Source of the DNA: Gliomastix tumulicola
Taxonomy: Eukaryota > Ascomycota > Sordariomycetes > Hypocreales > Bionectriaceae
Length of the DNA stretch: 64,000 nucleotides
Direction of reading: 5' to 3'
NCBI GenBank assembly: GCA_001599755.1
Contig: BCHX01000004.1
Location: forward strand, 124,001 to 188,000
The notes beneath the pieces are model-generated. The model was not told the origin of the DNA and searched no databases. It saw only the letters and a list, made by a program, of their open reading frames with translations. Shown one piece after another: positions 12,160 to 22,852 of this stretch; position 1 is the stretch's first letter; every line of letters begins with the position of its first letter. The position numbers and the translations under genes are program-made.

Positions 12160-12835
12160 TTTCACTTGATACACAGGTATGCATATTTGGACAGGTCAAG
12201 GCCGGAGCCCTCTGGTTTCGACTACATCCTCACTCATTGGGAGCCAGGCAGGCGATGGCCGAGATAGCGGGACAGCGGCGGCTTCAGGCCGATGAGGGTG
12301 GATTCGGCAGGCACAGCGCGGTACAGCTCAAGCATGAGTAGAAGAGTAGAGGAGTAGAGGAGGGGAATAACAGCGGCTGTAGTGGGTGAGTCGCGATAGC
12401 ACGGGGCGATAGCGGACAAGAATCACCGCGTACGTAACGGTCGGCGAACAGGAACCAATCAGAGACTCCGAGATAAGGACGGCGAAGGACACAAACGCCC
12501 GCCATTCGCCGCTCTGTTTATCTGCGTCTTATCGCGTGGGGAGCGGCCAAGACAGTAAGGCCAATACCATGACTCAAGACCGAGCCGGCTCTTTGTCCTC
12601 TTGCCCTCATTGAACCCTGGTACTAATAACTGTCCCGTGGGTTATCGAGAGCCCTGAAAATATCGCTGAAGTTAGCGGCTGTAGCGGCTGTAGTGGCGTC
12701 GTAGGGGCGGGGATACGAGGTCAGGGTGCTGTATTGGAGTTGGTCATCACTGAACAGCCGATTGGACCGCTGGCAATGGCCTCTTGCGCTCACATCACAA
12801 TGGCTCTGGATGTACGGCAAGAGTGAGGCTGTACG
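12160..12835. promoter_or_regulatory. Divergent promoter between amidohydrolase and Zn2Cys6 regulator
   Basis: This 676-bp region serves both flanking genes. It contains a 14-bp perfect direct repeat AGCGGCTGTAGTGG at 12372-12385 and 12683-12696, and the first 11 bases occur once more at 12674-12684, overlapping the second copy. CGG-containing repeats are the kind of target that Zn2Cys6 proteins bind, so these are candidate operators; that is inference. Confidence 0.55.
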
Positions 12836-15138
12836 ATGGCTGTAGAGGACATCAATGTTGCCATTGGACCCGATATGCAGCGGCATACGCGAGCCCAAGC
12901 AGCCAGTGAGTGACTTCATATGAGTCAGTGCATTACAGTGGCTAACGGACGGTCTTGGAATCTCCAGGCAGGGCAGCCTGTTCTACCTGTCACCAAAGAA
13001 AGGTTAAATGCGACGCCCACGATGTCGGGGTTCCTTGTTCAAACTGCAGAGGCGCTGCGAAGGCTGAGTGTCGGATACACCAGAAGCGCAAGCGTGCCTC
13101 CAAGGCGACGCGTCTCGCTGCCGCTGCTGAAGCATCCTCTGCGACTCCGAGAGCACTGACCCCCTCTCGGCCTGTAACTCATGCCACTTCTTCCTCCATG
13201 GGTGGTGGCTTCCCACCTCCCCCGTCGTCATCTTCAGGTGTATCTCCTTCTTCCTTGACAGGAGGTCCTCACTCGGCAGACAGCCAATCTGTCCACTCAA
13301 CTCCAGCTTCCGCCGGAGTCGCTGGAGTAGACATTCATGCCGCCGAGGATGGCGAGTATCTCTATAAGCGACACCTCGTCGAGTTCATCGACCAGCCGGA
13401 GCTGATCGAGAGGCCTATTGACAGCAAAGCGCGCATGACCTACATCGGCTCCGATCTCTCCAACATCAACTTCCTCGTCCGCCATCAATTCGGCGCGCAG
13501 GTGAAGACGCGCGATGTCTGCCATTACCCGACAAACCGCATCTCCCGGCGTATGACTGGTCACGGCCAGGCAGATCGTATTCCCCTCGATGCCTTTCAAC
13601 TCCCACCGAAGATTGTCGTCGATGACCTGCTAGAGGCGTACTTTCGGCGCATTAATCCTGGATTCCCGGTCGTCGATGAACGCATCTTCGTCCAGCAATA
13701 TCGAGCCAGGGATCCGTCCAATCCACCGTCGCTCCTGTTACTCCAGGCCATCCTCGTTGCCGGTGCTCATGTGCTGCACCACGACAATCCTGAGAAGCGT
13801 GACTCATGCAAGGCCGTCTTCTTTAGACGCGCAAAGGCCCTTCTGGATGCTGGCTTCGAGCGGAACCGCGACACCATCGTGCAAGCCGCCCTTCTGCTCA
13901 CGTGGCACACCGATGGGCTTGAAGATGTCACGGCGAATGCCTGGTTCTGGCTGGGTGTTGCTGTCCGCACGGCCATGGGCCTCGGCATGCACCGTGATGC
14001 AGATGGGAGCACACTTGTCTCACACAACAAGCGCATGTGGCGGCGAGTCTGGTGGCTTCTTTTCCAGAGCGATGTGTGGATATCTCTGCAGTATGGCAGG
14101 CCGCAGTCGATTCACCTGGAGGACTGCAATGTCCAGGCTCTCAAGCTCTCCGACTTTGCCGACTGCGGCGATGATGTGCGGCCTGATTACATGCTGCAGA
14201 TGTCCCTCCTCGCCATCGTAGTGAGCGAGTCTATGCGTGCACGATCTCGTGCGTCAACACCCGAAGCTCGCCTAGTTGCCCTGAAGAAAACGGACGAGAA
14301 GCTCGCTAGCTGGGCTCTCCGTCTCCCTGAGCAGCTTCACCTGCATACAACATCAACCCCAGACATCTGGAGAGCAAACCTTCATCTGCACTACAACACG
14401 ACCCTTGTCCTTCTCCATCGTCACCAGCCGCATCGGCTATCTCGAGACTCAGGTGCGAGGGGCGTCAGCCGTGATGAGCATTCGGAGATCTGCGTAGCGG
14501 CAGCTGGGGTCATACAGTCATTGTTTCAAAATATCTGCGAGGCCGGCAGCCTCCAGTGTCTCTGGATATCTACCATCAACTGCCTGTTCACGGCGCTCAT
14601 ACAGCTGAGTACCGAGATTCGCCTACCAAATCCGCTCTTGGCCATCTCTGCCCTAAGAAAGTACGATTCTGCGCTGCTCTCCCTCAAGAGGCTGGCTGAT
14701 CACTGGCCGAACGCGCAGTCCGTCCTTCACTTCTTCGAGAAGTCCGTGAGGATGAATGTGGCTACCGAGTCTGCTCTAGAGTATGGCGAGGAAAGGCCTG
14801 GTAGGACTGAGCCAGAGCTGGGTCCTCGTCAGTCGATCCGGGTCGACACGGAAGGGCTGCAAGATGTCGCTATATCGCCCGATGTGAATCAATTTGATAC
14901 GCCTGGTGTCATTGAAAGTGAACACGTCGCGAAACTTGCGAGGTCGGACAGCGATGTACGGCCATCAGTTGGCTGCTCTCTGCAAGATGACTCCAACCTC
15001 GAGAGCAATGAGGCAAACACTGCTGCCGTGGGCGAGATAATGAATGAATCCGAAGAGATGCTTGATATGTGGAAGCAGTGGCAAATGGAGCACTGGCACA
15101 GCCCTGGGTTTTCAGATGAACTTTTATTTACATTCTAG
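12836..15138 (+). CDS. Zn2Cys6 transcription factor with fungal-specific regulatory domain
   Basis: Two exons, 12836-12905 and 12968-15138, encode 746 residues. The first exon is inferred: the long frame upstream of the zinc cluster has no ATG and meets a stop at 12943. A GTGAGT donor at 12906, a GCTAAC branch and a CAG acceptor at 12967 join it in phase to an ATG at 12836. The cluster cysteines are C28, C31, C38, C47, C50 and C58 with basic residues between (CHQRKVKC), resembling the cutinase transcription factor 1 subgroup. The middle region (about 220-480) matches the fungal-specific domain, with text such as ANAWFWLGVAVRTAMGLGMH and MWRRVWWLLF. It lies between, and is probably the regulator of, the amidohydrolase, dioxygenase and transporter genes. 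Its stop is 47 bp from the convergent dioxygenase stop. Confidence 0.92.
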
Positions 15139-15185
15139 CCTATGAAACACCGCCTTCTCTGTCAAGCTACCTCGCTGCCAACGTC

Positions 15186-16391
15186 TCAGCACAATCCTAG
15201 TGATACACGGCCAAAGTCCTTCTCGCACTCGCCATCATCCTCCTCGATCTTTGAAGGAATCGGCTTGTTGGCCAGAGGGGTCAACCTGAAACCATGGCGT
15301 CGCTCCCCGGCCGGATAGTCCAGAGTCTGCGAGTGGTTTGTGACGCGCTGGTCCCAGACGAGCACAGTTCCAGCCTCATAGCGCACTCGACACTGGAAGT
15401 CCTGGCGCTTGGCAATGTGGTCGAAGAGGAACTTGAGGAGGTAGTCGGACTCCTCTTGGTCGAAGCCGACAATCTTCTTGGTGTACACGGGATTCACATC
15501 TGAGACGGCAGGTGTTAGTTCATGTTGTAGATGTAGAGGCCATGGGGCAATTTGAATGTACTCACAAAGTGCCTTCTCCTTGGTGACAGGGTGGACGATA
15601 ACCACAGGATGTTCTTGGACTAGTTCTGCTCGACGCATCACCGCGCTCTGTCCATTCTTGAGCTCCTGTGTGACACCGTCGTTGTTGGTGTGAATGGCCG
15701 TCAAACCTTCAAGACGCTTCCTGAACTTCGGCGAAAGCGACTTGAAGGCCTGGACGCTAGAACTGACGAGAGTGTCACCTCCGGCAGCAGCAGGTGACTC
15801 GAGCATGCAGATGAATGTAGTACCCGGCGTCTGGGCTTCCGGAGACTGGTCAGTGTGCCACTGGACTGGACTGCGTCCCTTCCAAGACTGCCTGACACGC
15901 AGATCATCTTTGTGGTCGTAGATGATCATGTGCTCCTCCGACCCAGCCGCGGGGTGAGGTGCCCAGCCATGGATATGGAGAGGGCCGAAGTGACGCACAA
16001 TCTCCTTCTGGCGCTGAAAGCCAATGTCTCCAAAGTCCTGGTTCCGGAAAATGAGCGCTCCTCGCTTGGCGGCCAGAAGCGCAAGTTCATCCAAACCGGA
16101 GGAGGAAAGCTGCGACAGCTGAACGCCGTCAATCTCGGTGCCGACATGAGGCGAAAGGTCAATGACCTTGGTGGCCTTGGCAAGGAGATTTGGGAGTTTG
16201 GGATCAGCGCGATGGCCAGGGTCGAAGTGCTCAAACTCTCCAATGTCTTCGACCTTCTCTAGAGGGTCATAGAAGGGCAGATAGTCTGGGTAGAGGGCTG
16301 AACCGTCTTCATTCTTGGCTCGAGTGACAAGGATTGTCTCTAGGGGCGCTACAGGGGCGGCCTGTTCTGTGGTGGTCGCTGTGACACTCAT
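15186..16391 (-). CDS. TauD/TfdA-family Fe(II)/2-oxoglutarate-dependent dioxygenase
   Basis: Two exons, 16391-15566 and 15499-15186, encode 379 residues. The intron (GTGAGT to TCAG) lies inside a continuous frame, but removing it creates the family motif ALYVNPVYTKKIVG, so splicing is preferred. The iron ligands are H179 and D181 (WHTD) and H331 (VTNHSQT), and R347 in RHGFRL is the expected 2-oxoglutarate anchor. Relatives oxidise taurine, other sulfonates or phenoxyacids, releasing the hetero-group from an unstable hydroxylated product; the substrate here is unknown. The N-terminal lead-in (YDPLEKVEDIGEFEHFDPG) is typical of the fungal branch. The first Met at 16391 is used; the frame continues open upstream but lacks family text. 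The gene diverges from the MFS transporter. Confidence 0.94.
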   Translation of the reverse strand: MSVTATTTEQAAPVAPLETILVTRAKNEDGSALYPDYLPFYDPLEKVEDIGEFEHFDPGHRADPKLPNLLAKATKVIDLSPHVGTEIDGVQLSQLSSSGLDELALLAAKRGALIFRNQDFGDIGFQRQKEIVRHFGPLHIHGWAPHPAAGSEEHMIIYDHKDDLRVRQSWKGRSPVQWHTDQSPEAQTPGTTFICMLESPAAAGGDTLVSSSVQAFKSLSPKFRKRLEGLTAIHTNNDGVTQELKNGQSAVMRRAELVQEHPVVIVHPVTKEKALCEYIQIAPWPLHLQHELTPAVSDVNPVYTKKIVGFDQEESDYLLKFLFDHIAKRQDFQCRVRYEAGTVLVWDQRVTNHSQTLDYPAGERRHGFRLTPLANKPIPSKIEEDDGECEKDFGRVSLGLC

Positions 16392-16962
16392 TGTACCTAG
16401 CGCTTTTTGGCGGTCTGTTGTCGTTGATGGTGTGTGAAGATAAGTAGGGAACCGACTTGTCGAAGATAAAGACAGCAGACTATCTACGGTGGCTTGACTT
16501 ATAAAGTCGAGAATCAGATTCGTTTCGACACGTTTGTGGCATGATCCAGCAAAGTCCATGGCCGAAGCAGGTCTCGGTGCCAAGCACTCCGGCCGGTGCT
16601 TTAGCTTAGACACCGATCTCTCTGACTCGCCGAAGCACCGAAAGCTGAACCACCGATGAGTGGTTAGCGCCGAGGCGCCGAGGGTCTTATCAGGAGGGGG
16701 TGATAACAGTGCTGAGGGCTTGACTCGGTCCATTTGCAAATTATTGCCGACCACCAGTAAAGTGTCACTCTGCTTCACATCCATCCTGAACGTTAGCGTA
16801 TCGAGTAGATAAGATGTTCTGCATACATACTCTGTAACATGCATAAAGTCGATCTTGGGCCGCGCTGAAGTGATGATCATTGTCGGCTGCTCCAGATCGA
16901 CTGATTCAAGGCCCGATTGAACCAAGGACTTCGCTCTCTTTGCCCCTTGAACACATACAGCC
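16392..16962. promoter_or_regulatory. Divergent promoter between dioxygenase and MFS transporter
   Basis: The 571-bp region contains a TATA-like palindrome GACTTATAAAGTC around 16496-16508, placed about 110 bp before the dioxygenase start. Further in lies an inverted repeat AAGCAC-N8-GTGCTT at 16582-16601 whose centre includes CCGGCCG, followed by several CACCGA/CGCCGA copies up to about 16681. These are good candidates for regulator binding sites. Confidence 0.55.
16582..16601. repeat. Inverted repeat AAGCAC-N8-GTGCTT in a divergent promoter
   Basis: Perfect 6-bp arms flank TCCGGCCG. The centre contains CCGG and CGG/CCG triplets, as in Zn2Cys6 binding sites. It sits between the dioxygenase and transporter starts. 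Confidence 0.6.
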
Positions 16963-18883
16963 ATGAGCGCACAGCCCCATGAGGCGTCTTCTGTCGAGGA
17001 CATGGAGAAGAAGGCAGTCGCCCAGACCAACGACTCGGTCTCGGTCAGCGTGAGCGGCGAGGGAGCGTCTGGGAACCCGGAATATGATCGATACCTGGAA
17101 CTCCATCGCCAATTCGAAGGAGCTGGCATGAAAACCCTCCTCAGAAAGCGTGAGTTAATCGGAATTCGAAGTGATCTTACGGCATGGACTAATTTGAGGT
17201 GAATATAGTTGACTGGCGGCTGTTGCCAACCCTGAGCTCTCTGTATCTTCTTTGCTCCCTCGACAGATCCAATGCAGGTAATGCACGCATTTATGGCTTC
17301 GATAAAGATGCAGGGATGACGCCGACCCAGTTCAACATCGGTCTCATGGTCTTCTTCTTCACCTACGGCCTCTGGGAGCCCGTCTCTAATGTCCTACTCC
17401 GCCGTCTTGGTCCTAAGATCTGGTTTCCCTGCATCGTCGTCGCCTGGGGCACTATCACCACCCTGACGAGTCTTGTCAAGAGCTATGGAGAATTCATCGC
17501 CGTCCGTCTGGCTCTGGGAATCTCTGAGGCTGGCCTTTATCCTGGGTCGTACTTTATTCTCAGCATGTGGTACACTCCTCGTGAGCTGGCGACACGCATG
17601 GCCATCTTCTATGGTGCCAACACTGCGGCCGGCGCGTTCTCTGGTGTCATTGCATATGGTGTTGGTCATCTTGATGGTACCCATGGCAAGTCAGCTTGGC
17701 AGTGGCTATTCCTCATCGAGGGCATTGTCACTGTTGCCGTTGGCTTGATGACCTATGTGTTCTTGCCGTGAGTCGAGCCTTGCTTTCAGATTTTGCGCAC
17801 TCGTCATCGATAGTATAGCAGCTATTAACAAAAGCTTCCTAGCCACTTCCCTCATCAATACGACGGAACTAGGACGACCAAGTGGCTGACGGCAGACGAG
17901 CTTGAGTACGCCAAACTCCGTGTCAAGTACGTCGCGGGCCCCAACGCCCCAACCTACGAGTTCCGCTGGGACGATGTCTTTGCTGCGGCCAAGGACCGGA
18001 AGACTTGGGTGAGTAAACATGGGATTATATATATGAGCTATAGGCATTTTTGTGGCTGACATGATGATGCCCAGCTCATGATGATGATGTTCTGGTGGGG
18101 AGGCTCGATTCCCACCTACTCGCTTTCCTACACACTTCCGACGATGGTCAAGAACCTGGTGAGTGACAATGTCCTCCTTTTCGATTTGCTGCACTATCAC
18201 TCTTTAATCTGGGACGCGGAACCATCAAGTCATTAACACGTTTGCTATAGGGATTCTCTGCTATCAAGGCCCAGGCTCTGACCACGCCTCCGTACATCTT
18301 CGCCACGATGGTCTGTGTGTTCAACGGCTGGATGAGTGACAGGTTCCAAAGGCGCTATGCCTCCATCATGACGTGTTACTGTGTTGGTCTCACAGGCATC
18401 GTGATCCTCTGGATTACTGTTCACCATCCCCAGGTCACGGGAGTGTCGTATGCTGCCATCTTCATTGCTGCTGCAGGGTGAGTTCCATGGCCGGCTGCCA
18501 ATATGAGTTCTCACTGACTTTTGCGCAGATACAGCGCTCAGGCCCCCATTGTGGGTGCTTGGACATCTAACAACGTCCCGAACCCATCTAAGCGAGCTGC
18601 TGCTATTGGTCTTCTCATGCTGTTTGGGTCTGTTGGTGGCGGCAGCATTGGCTCCAACATCTACCTCGCCGAGCAGGCCCCGGTCTACCCTCTCGGCTTT
18701 GGCTTCTCGGTCGGCGCGACTGTTCTCGGTGCCATGATCCCTGCCACAGTCCACTGGTGGCTCATGAAACGCGACAACAAGAAGAAGGATGCCATGGACA
18801 TGGACCAGGTACTTGCTGAGAAGTCACCTGAGGAGCTCAGCAGCATGGAAGAATATTCCCCCCTGTATCGATACACACTGTGA
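16963..18883 (+). CDS. MFS transporter, allantoate permease (anion:cation symporter) type
   Basis: Six exons, 16963-17149, 17209-17767, 17843-18008, 18075-18158, 18251-18477 and 18529-18883, join in phase to give 525 residues. The sequence starts with a polar cytosolic tail, then LDWRLLPTLSSLYLLCSLDRSNAGNAR, the usual opening of the Dal5-like group. It continues through about 12 hydrophobic segments with a central loop (TTKWLTADELEYAKLR). Members import allantoate, nicotinate, pantothenate, sulfonates or similar small anions together with protons at the plasma membrane. The position beside a sulfonate-type dioxygenase and a cyclic amidase suggests uptake of their substrate. All intron boundaries have GTGAGT-like donors. 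The C-terminal tail is acidic and cytosolic. Confidence 0.95.
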
Positions 18884-19583
18884 CGCGGCCTTGAGCAGTG
18901 TTATGCGGCCAAGAATGGCAGTGGGAAGATGAGATTTGTCATTTGTTGATTAAATAATACCGTTCTATATTTGAAAGTGCCTTCGTCGGACGCTCTTGCA
19001 GCCCATGACTGGACACCTCCGTGAACCCTAAGCTTAAAATTGGAGTTGCGGCAAGATCATGCCAATGACATGGATATGCAAACAAGGCCAGCCAGGGGCA
19101 GAAGAAGATGCCTGTGTGGAGGCGTAAGCCTGTCATCCGTAGGATTGTCAAAATTGACGACGTAGCGAATCAGAGGCGCCAATGCCCTGCTGCTCCACGG
19201 CAGTTTGGCACTGCCCCTGCCTGACATGTTCCACTGTATCAGAATCCCAGGCTTGAAATACACGACAGGTCCAGTCAACGTCGTTACTAGCTGTTAGCTT
19301 TGTGAAGGTGCCTGTTTGTGGAGGACGAAAGGCCGCATCAGCATGGATGGCTGTCGAGCTGCGGCCCATTCAGAAATAGAATGCTTAATCTTGAGAGTCT
19401 GAGTGATCTTATGGAAAAATTGACGACCTGACCAATGGTGACTTCAGTATCAAGTGGCCCTGACACTTCAACATGGACATATAAAGCAGGTCCTGCAGTG
19501 CCGACTTCAAGATGGTATCCTGCAACCTCACAGCTCTTCATCCTCGCCTACTCTGTTGTCTAAACTCATCTTCAACCATCACT
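18884..19583. promoter_or_regulatory. Region upstream of the aspartic protease gene
   Basis: This 700-bp stretch contains the 3' flank of the transporter and the promoter of the protease. A TATAAAG element at 19480-19486 lies 98-104 bp before the chosen ATG at 19584. No additional gene is supported. Confidence 0.6.
19480..19486 (+). promoter_or_regulatory. TATA box of the aspartic protease gene
   Basis: TATAAAG 104 bp before the ATG at 19584. The spacing supports the choice of this start over the in-frame ATG at 19512. Confidence 0.55.
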
Positions 19584-20903
19584 ATGAAAGCCACGGCATT
19601 TTCTCTCTTGGCTGCGGCCAGCATCACCAGCAGTACTCTCCTCCCCCTCCACCGTCGCCAACAAGCCAACCCACAGCCCCTTATCCAAACTGAAAATGGC
19701 GTCACATTCGAGGTCGAGGTCCAAGTCGATGACCAGACCTTCTACCTCATTCCCGACACCGGAAGCAGCGATCTCTGGATTCCCGTGTCCGGCTTCCAGT
19801 GTGTCGACCCAGCAACAAGCGAAGAGATCTCGCAGGAGGAATGCCAATTTGGCAACACCTTCACTGTCCCGGAGTCGACCGAGTATGTCGCAAACGAAAC
19901 GTTTGGCCTTCAGTACGGCGCGGGAATCGCTTTGGGCAGGGTTGCCTACGCCGACGTCACGGTGAGCGGAATCACCATCGAGCACCAGAAGGTCGGACTG
20001 GTCGACCGAACAAATGATTTTGGGGACGGACTGGGCAGCGGTGTCCTCGGTCTAGGCTTTCGGCCACTGACATCTGCGCATCCGGGCAGTGAGATTGACA
20101 ATACCACGCTGTTTCTGAACCGAGCCACGTACGACCCGGTCTTTGTTAGCATGTACAAGGCTGGTCTTGTCGAACCGTGGTACAGCTTCGCCATCGAGCG
20201 CCCACCGAGGAACTCAACGAGTGGCCCCGGCGGCTGGCTGGGTCTCGGAGAGCTGCCTCCTGTCTCTCACTTTGACGACTGGGCCGTCAAGCCAATCGAG
20301 GTGACGGAGGGTCTGCCCGACGAGCTGACCGGCGGAAAGCGCGAGATCACGCTTATGACCTTGACCGTCGATGGCGTATCCTGGGGCTCTAGATCAAACG
20401 GCTCCCTCACCACAAACTCGACCAAGTTCCAGGCTGTCGTCGACACCGGCAACCACGTGAATGTCCTTCCAGCATCCATCGCCAAGGCTATCAACGATGC
20501 CTTCGATCCTCCCGCCATCCTCGACGAAGATTCAGGGCTTTCAATCGTCGATTGTAACGCCACTACACCAGCACTCGGTATCGTTCTCGACGGACACACC
20601 TTTTGGCACGAGCTCCCCGAGGATCTGATTTTCCACGACGTCAACGGGTTCTGTTTCTCAAGTGTCGGGTCGGTGGCCGAGGGAGAGGAGCTGAGCCTGA
20701 ACTTTCTCGGAGATGCCTTTTTGAGAAATGTGATATCGGTTTATGATTTCGGCAAGGAAGAGATGCGATTCGCTGCTAGGACGGATGGTAGCAAGGGAGG
20801 GGATGAGGAAGCTGGCCAGCCTACTACCTCTGGGGCATCCTTGTCGTTTGGTGTATCCTGGTGGGCTTGTGCTGTTGTGCTGGCGATGTCTGCATGGTGC
20901 TAA
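19584..20903 (+). CDS. Secreted, probably GPI-anchored pepsin-like aspartic protease
   Basis: Single exon of 439 residues. The ATG at 19584 is preferred over 19512 because it opens directly into a signal peptide (MKATAFSLLAAASITSS) and follows the TATA box at suitable distance. A short basic pro-segment (LHRRQ) follows. The first catalytic motif is DTGSS (D58). The second is DTGN (D287) rather than the common DTG[ST]; the aspartate is kept. Many N-glycosylation sequons are present. The C-terminus carries a small-residue stretch (TTSGASLS) and a hydrophobic tail, as expected for a GPI signal, like yapsin/opsB-type enzymes. The protein should sit on the plasma membrane or wall and cleave secreted proteins. 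Its stop is only 26 bp from the convergent Zn2Cys6 gene stop. Confidence 0.93.
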   Translation: MKATAFSLLAAASITSSTLLPLHRRQQANPQPLIQTENGVTFEVEVQVDDQTFYLIPDTGSSDLWIPVSGFQCVDPATSEEISQEECQFGNTFTVPESTEYVANETFGLQYGAGIALGRVAYADVTVSGITIEHQKVGLVDRTNDFGDGLGSGVLGLGFRPLTSAHPGSEIDNTTLFLNRATYDPVFVSMYKAGLVEPWYSFAIERPPRNSTSGPGGWLGLGELPPVSHFDDWAVKPIEVTEGLPDELTGGKREITLMTLTVDGVSWGSRSNGSLTTNSTKFQAVVDTGNHVNVLPASIAKAINDAFDPPAILDEDSGLSIVDCNATTPALGIVLDGHTFWHELPEDLIFHDVNGFCFSSVGSVAEGEELSLNFLGDAFLRNVISVYDFGKEEMRFAARTDGSKGGDEEAGQPTTSGASLSFGVSWWACAVVLAMSAWC

Positions 20904-20929
20904 GGATTGGGAAGATTGTACATTATTAT

Positions 20930-22554
20930 CTAAGTCGCAGAGGTTGATAGTGTCTGCTGGATATAGTCGGCGCGTCTGTCCATGCCACCCACCGTTATAT
21001 CTAGTTCCACCGCAAACATCGTCTCGAGTGGCATGTTTGTAGAGTCTCTGATAATCTGACTATCCAGAGATTTATACGCCTTCGCAGTCGTGAATTTGTG
21101 GATAATAGCCGCCATGGACTTAGAATCATACAGGCCCTCTCGTCTCTGCGCCGTAGAGAGCAGCTCAGTAGCCCTGTCACATACCGTCTTGTCCGAGCAC
21201 TTCATCGCGATAATGAAGAGTGGCGCTATGATGCTGGTCTCGGATGAAAAGCTGCGACGCAGGGTCGTGGTTGCTTCCATCGATGCGTTTCGTTCTCCGG
21301 TAGCCTTAAGTATACCGCTAGCCAGGCTGATGACCTCTTCGGCGTCAGGATTGGGTACTGCGCCGAAAACGGAATCGCTAAAAGGATACTCGGCTTCAAG
21401 AAGCATCCGAGAGACTCTCCACTGGATGAGCAGTGTCGGGATGCCACAATTTGCTTGGACGTGATGGCCTGGATGGTGGGCAATTTGGTCGAAGTTGGCC
21501 TTCCACTTGCCGAACTGGCATGTAAGGACCTGTTTCTCCATCAAGACTCCTATCGGAATGAACGCCTCTTCGAGAGTCTTGAAATGGATGTTCTTGGTGA
21601 GGAAGTGAAACAATCTGTTTTGAAGCCTGACAAGTGAGTCGCAGGCGTCCTCCACTCGGGAGAAACCCATGTTGTCAAATGTGCGATCAGCGAGCCCCCC
21701 TGGACTGCTGTCTGGGACCAAATCTAGAAATGGTGCTCGGGCGTCGTCAAACATCGTGGCTTGCAAGTCGAGCCGCTCGAAGACGCGTGTAAGGGCTGTG
21801 ATGCCCTCGCCATCTTGTTGTTGATTCCCACAAGCCTGACGATGCTGCGATAGTAGCTTCAAGCCACCCTGGAGATGATGCATGGCCGCTTTGCTATTCC
21901 CCAGTGTGCTCTCAAAACAATAGAAGAGGATGCAGCAAATGAGAGCGGCCCTGGTCGTGTCGGCAGTCGCCTGCTCAACACGTTTGCCTAGTGCTCGAAG
22001 TGCCTTTCCGTGCTGGGCGATTATGTCACTTTTCGACATCATTTTGCTGTGGTCACTGGCAGTGACATAGCCCAGATGCAGTGCACTCAGGGACACAAGG
22101 GCGTGGCGCACCGCCGTGTCGCGATGGCTCGCCTCGAGAACCGTTCTGGACCAGAACTCAGAGTCCATGTAGCCGGCAATGTCGCGCGAGGCCTGCACGC
22201 AGAAGTAATGCAGGATCTGGCGGTCCTTCTGGGAGCCCGGAATGCGGAATGGGATGGCGTAGCTGCCGATGGAAAGGGCTGATGCGCGTGGTGGTGTTGA
22301 TGATACTAATTCTGCTGGGCGGGACTCGTAGCCATCGCACTTCCATCCCGCGCTGGCGCATTTTTGGCATGACGGCTTTGTCTGGTCGCATTTGATGTGT
22401 CTCTTCCTGTGACGCGTGGCGGTGTGAGTTATGGTGGTATCTTCGTCTCCCATCATCTCATAGGGACTTACCGGCAAGTCTGGCATCCCGTCCGCACTCG
22501 TGGAGTGCTGGACCTCGTCCTTTTTGTGCGCCCTGGGATGCTTGATTTTGTCAT
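20930..22554 (-). CDS. Zn2Cys6 transcription factor (second)
   Basis: Two exons, 22554-22472 and 22406-20930, encode 519 residues. The first exon was found by restoring the zinc cluster: the long frame alone lacks the first Cys pair, while the upstream exon ends TGCQTCR and splices (GTAAGT at 22471, CACAG at 22407) into KRHIKCD. The six cysteines are C24, C27, C34, C41, C44 and C51 in ideal spacing, preceded by a basic segment. The rest contains the DUF3468-type helical region common in these regulators (HYFCVQASRDIAGYMDSEFW; LLSQHRQ). It probably binds DNA as a nuclear regulator; no target can be named. A degenerate copy of its 5' part and promoter lies at 27190-27580. It converges with the aspartic protease gene. 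Confidence 0.92.
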
Positions 22555-22852
22555 GCTGCTATGGGCAACAATGAGCTGGATTCAGTGTCGCTGACGGAGG
22601 GAGGATGCTGAAAATCGCACGTCCAGGGGGCTCTTCCAGCATCTCCTGCTTACGAGGACCCAGAGCCTTTTCTGCCGGGAATACTCCGTAGGCGATTCAC
22701 TGCAGTCATCATTCCATCCTTCATCAAAGTACAGCAACCTGCGTGCTCTTACTGTCCCGTTGGCATTTAATTACTATTTTAGGGGCACTCCTGGAGGCTG
22801 GAGAAGAGGAGAGATTCGCTGGCTATGAGGTGTGGTGGCGCAATACTCTCAC

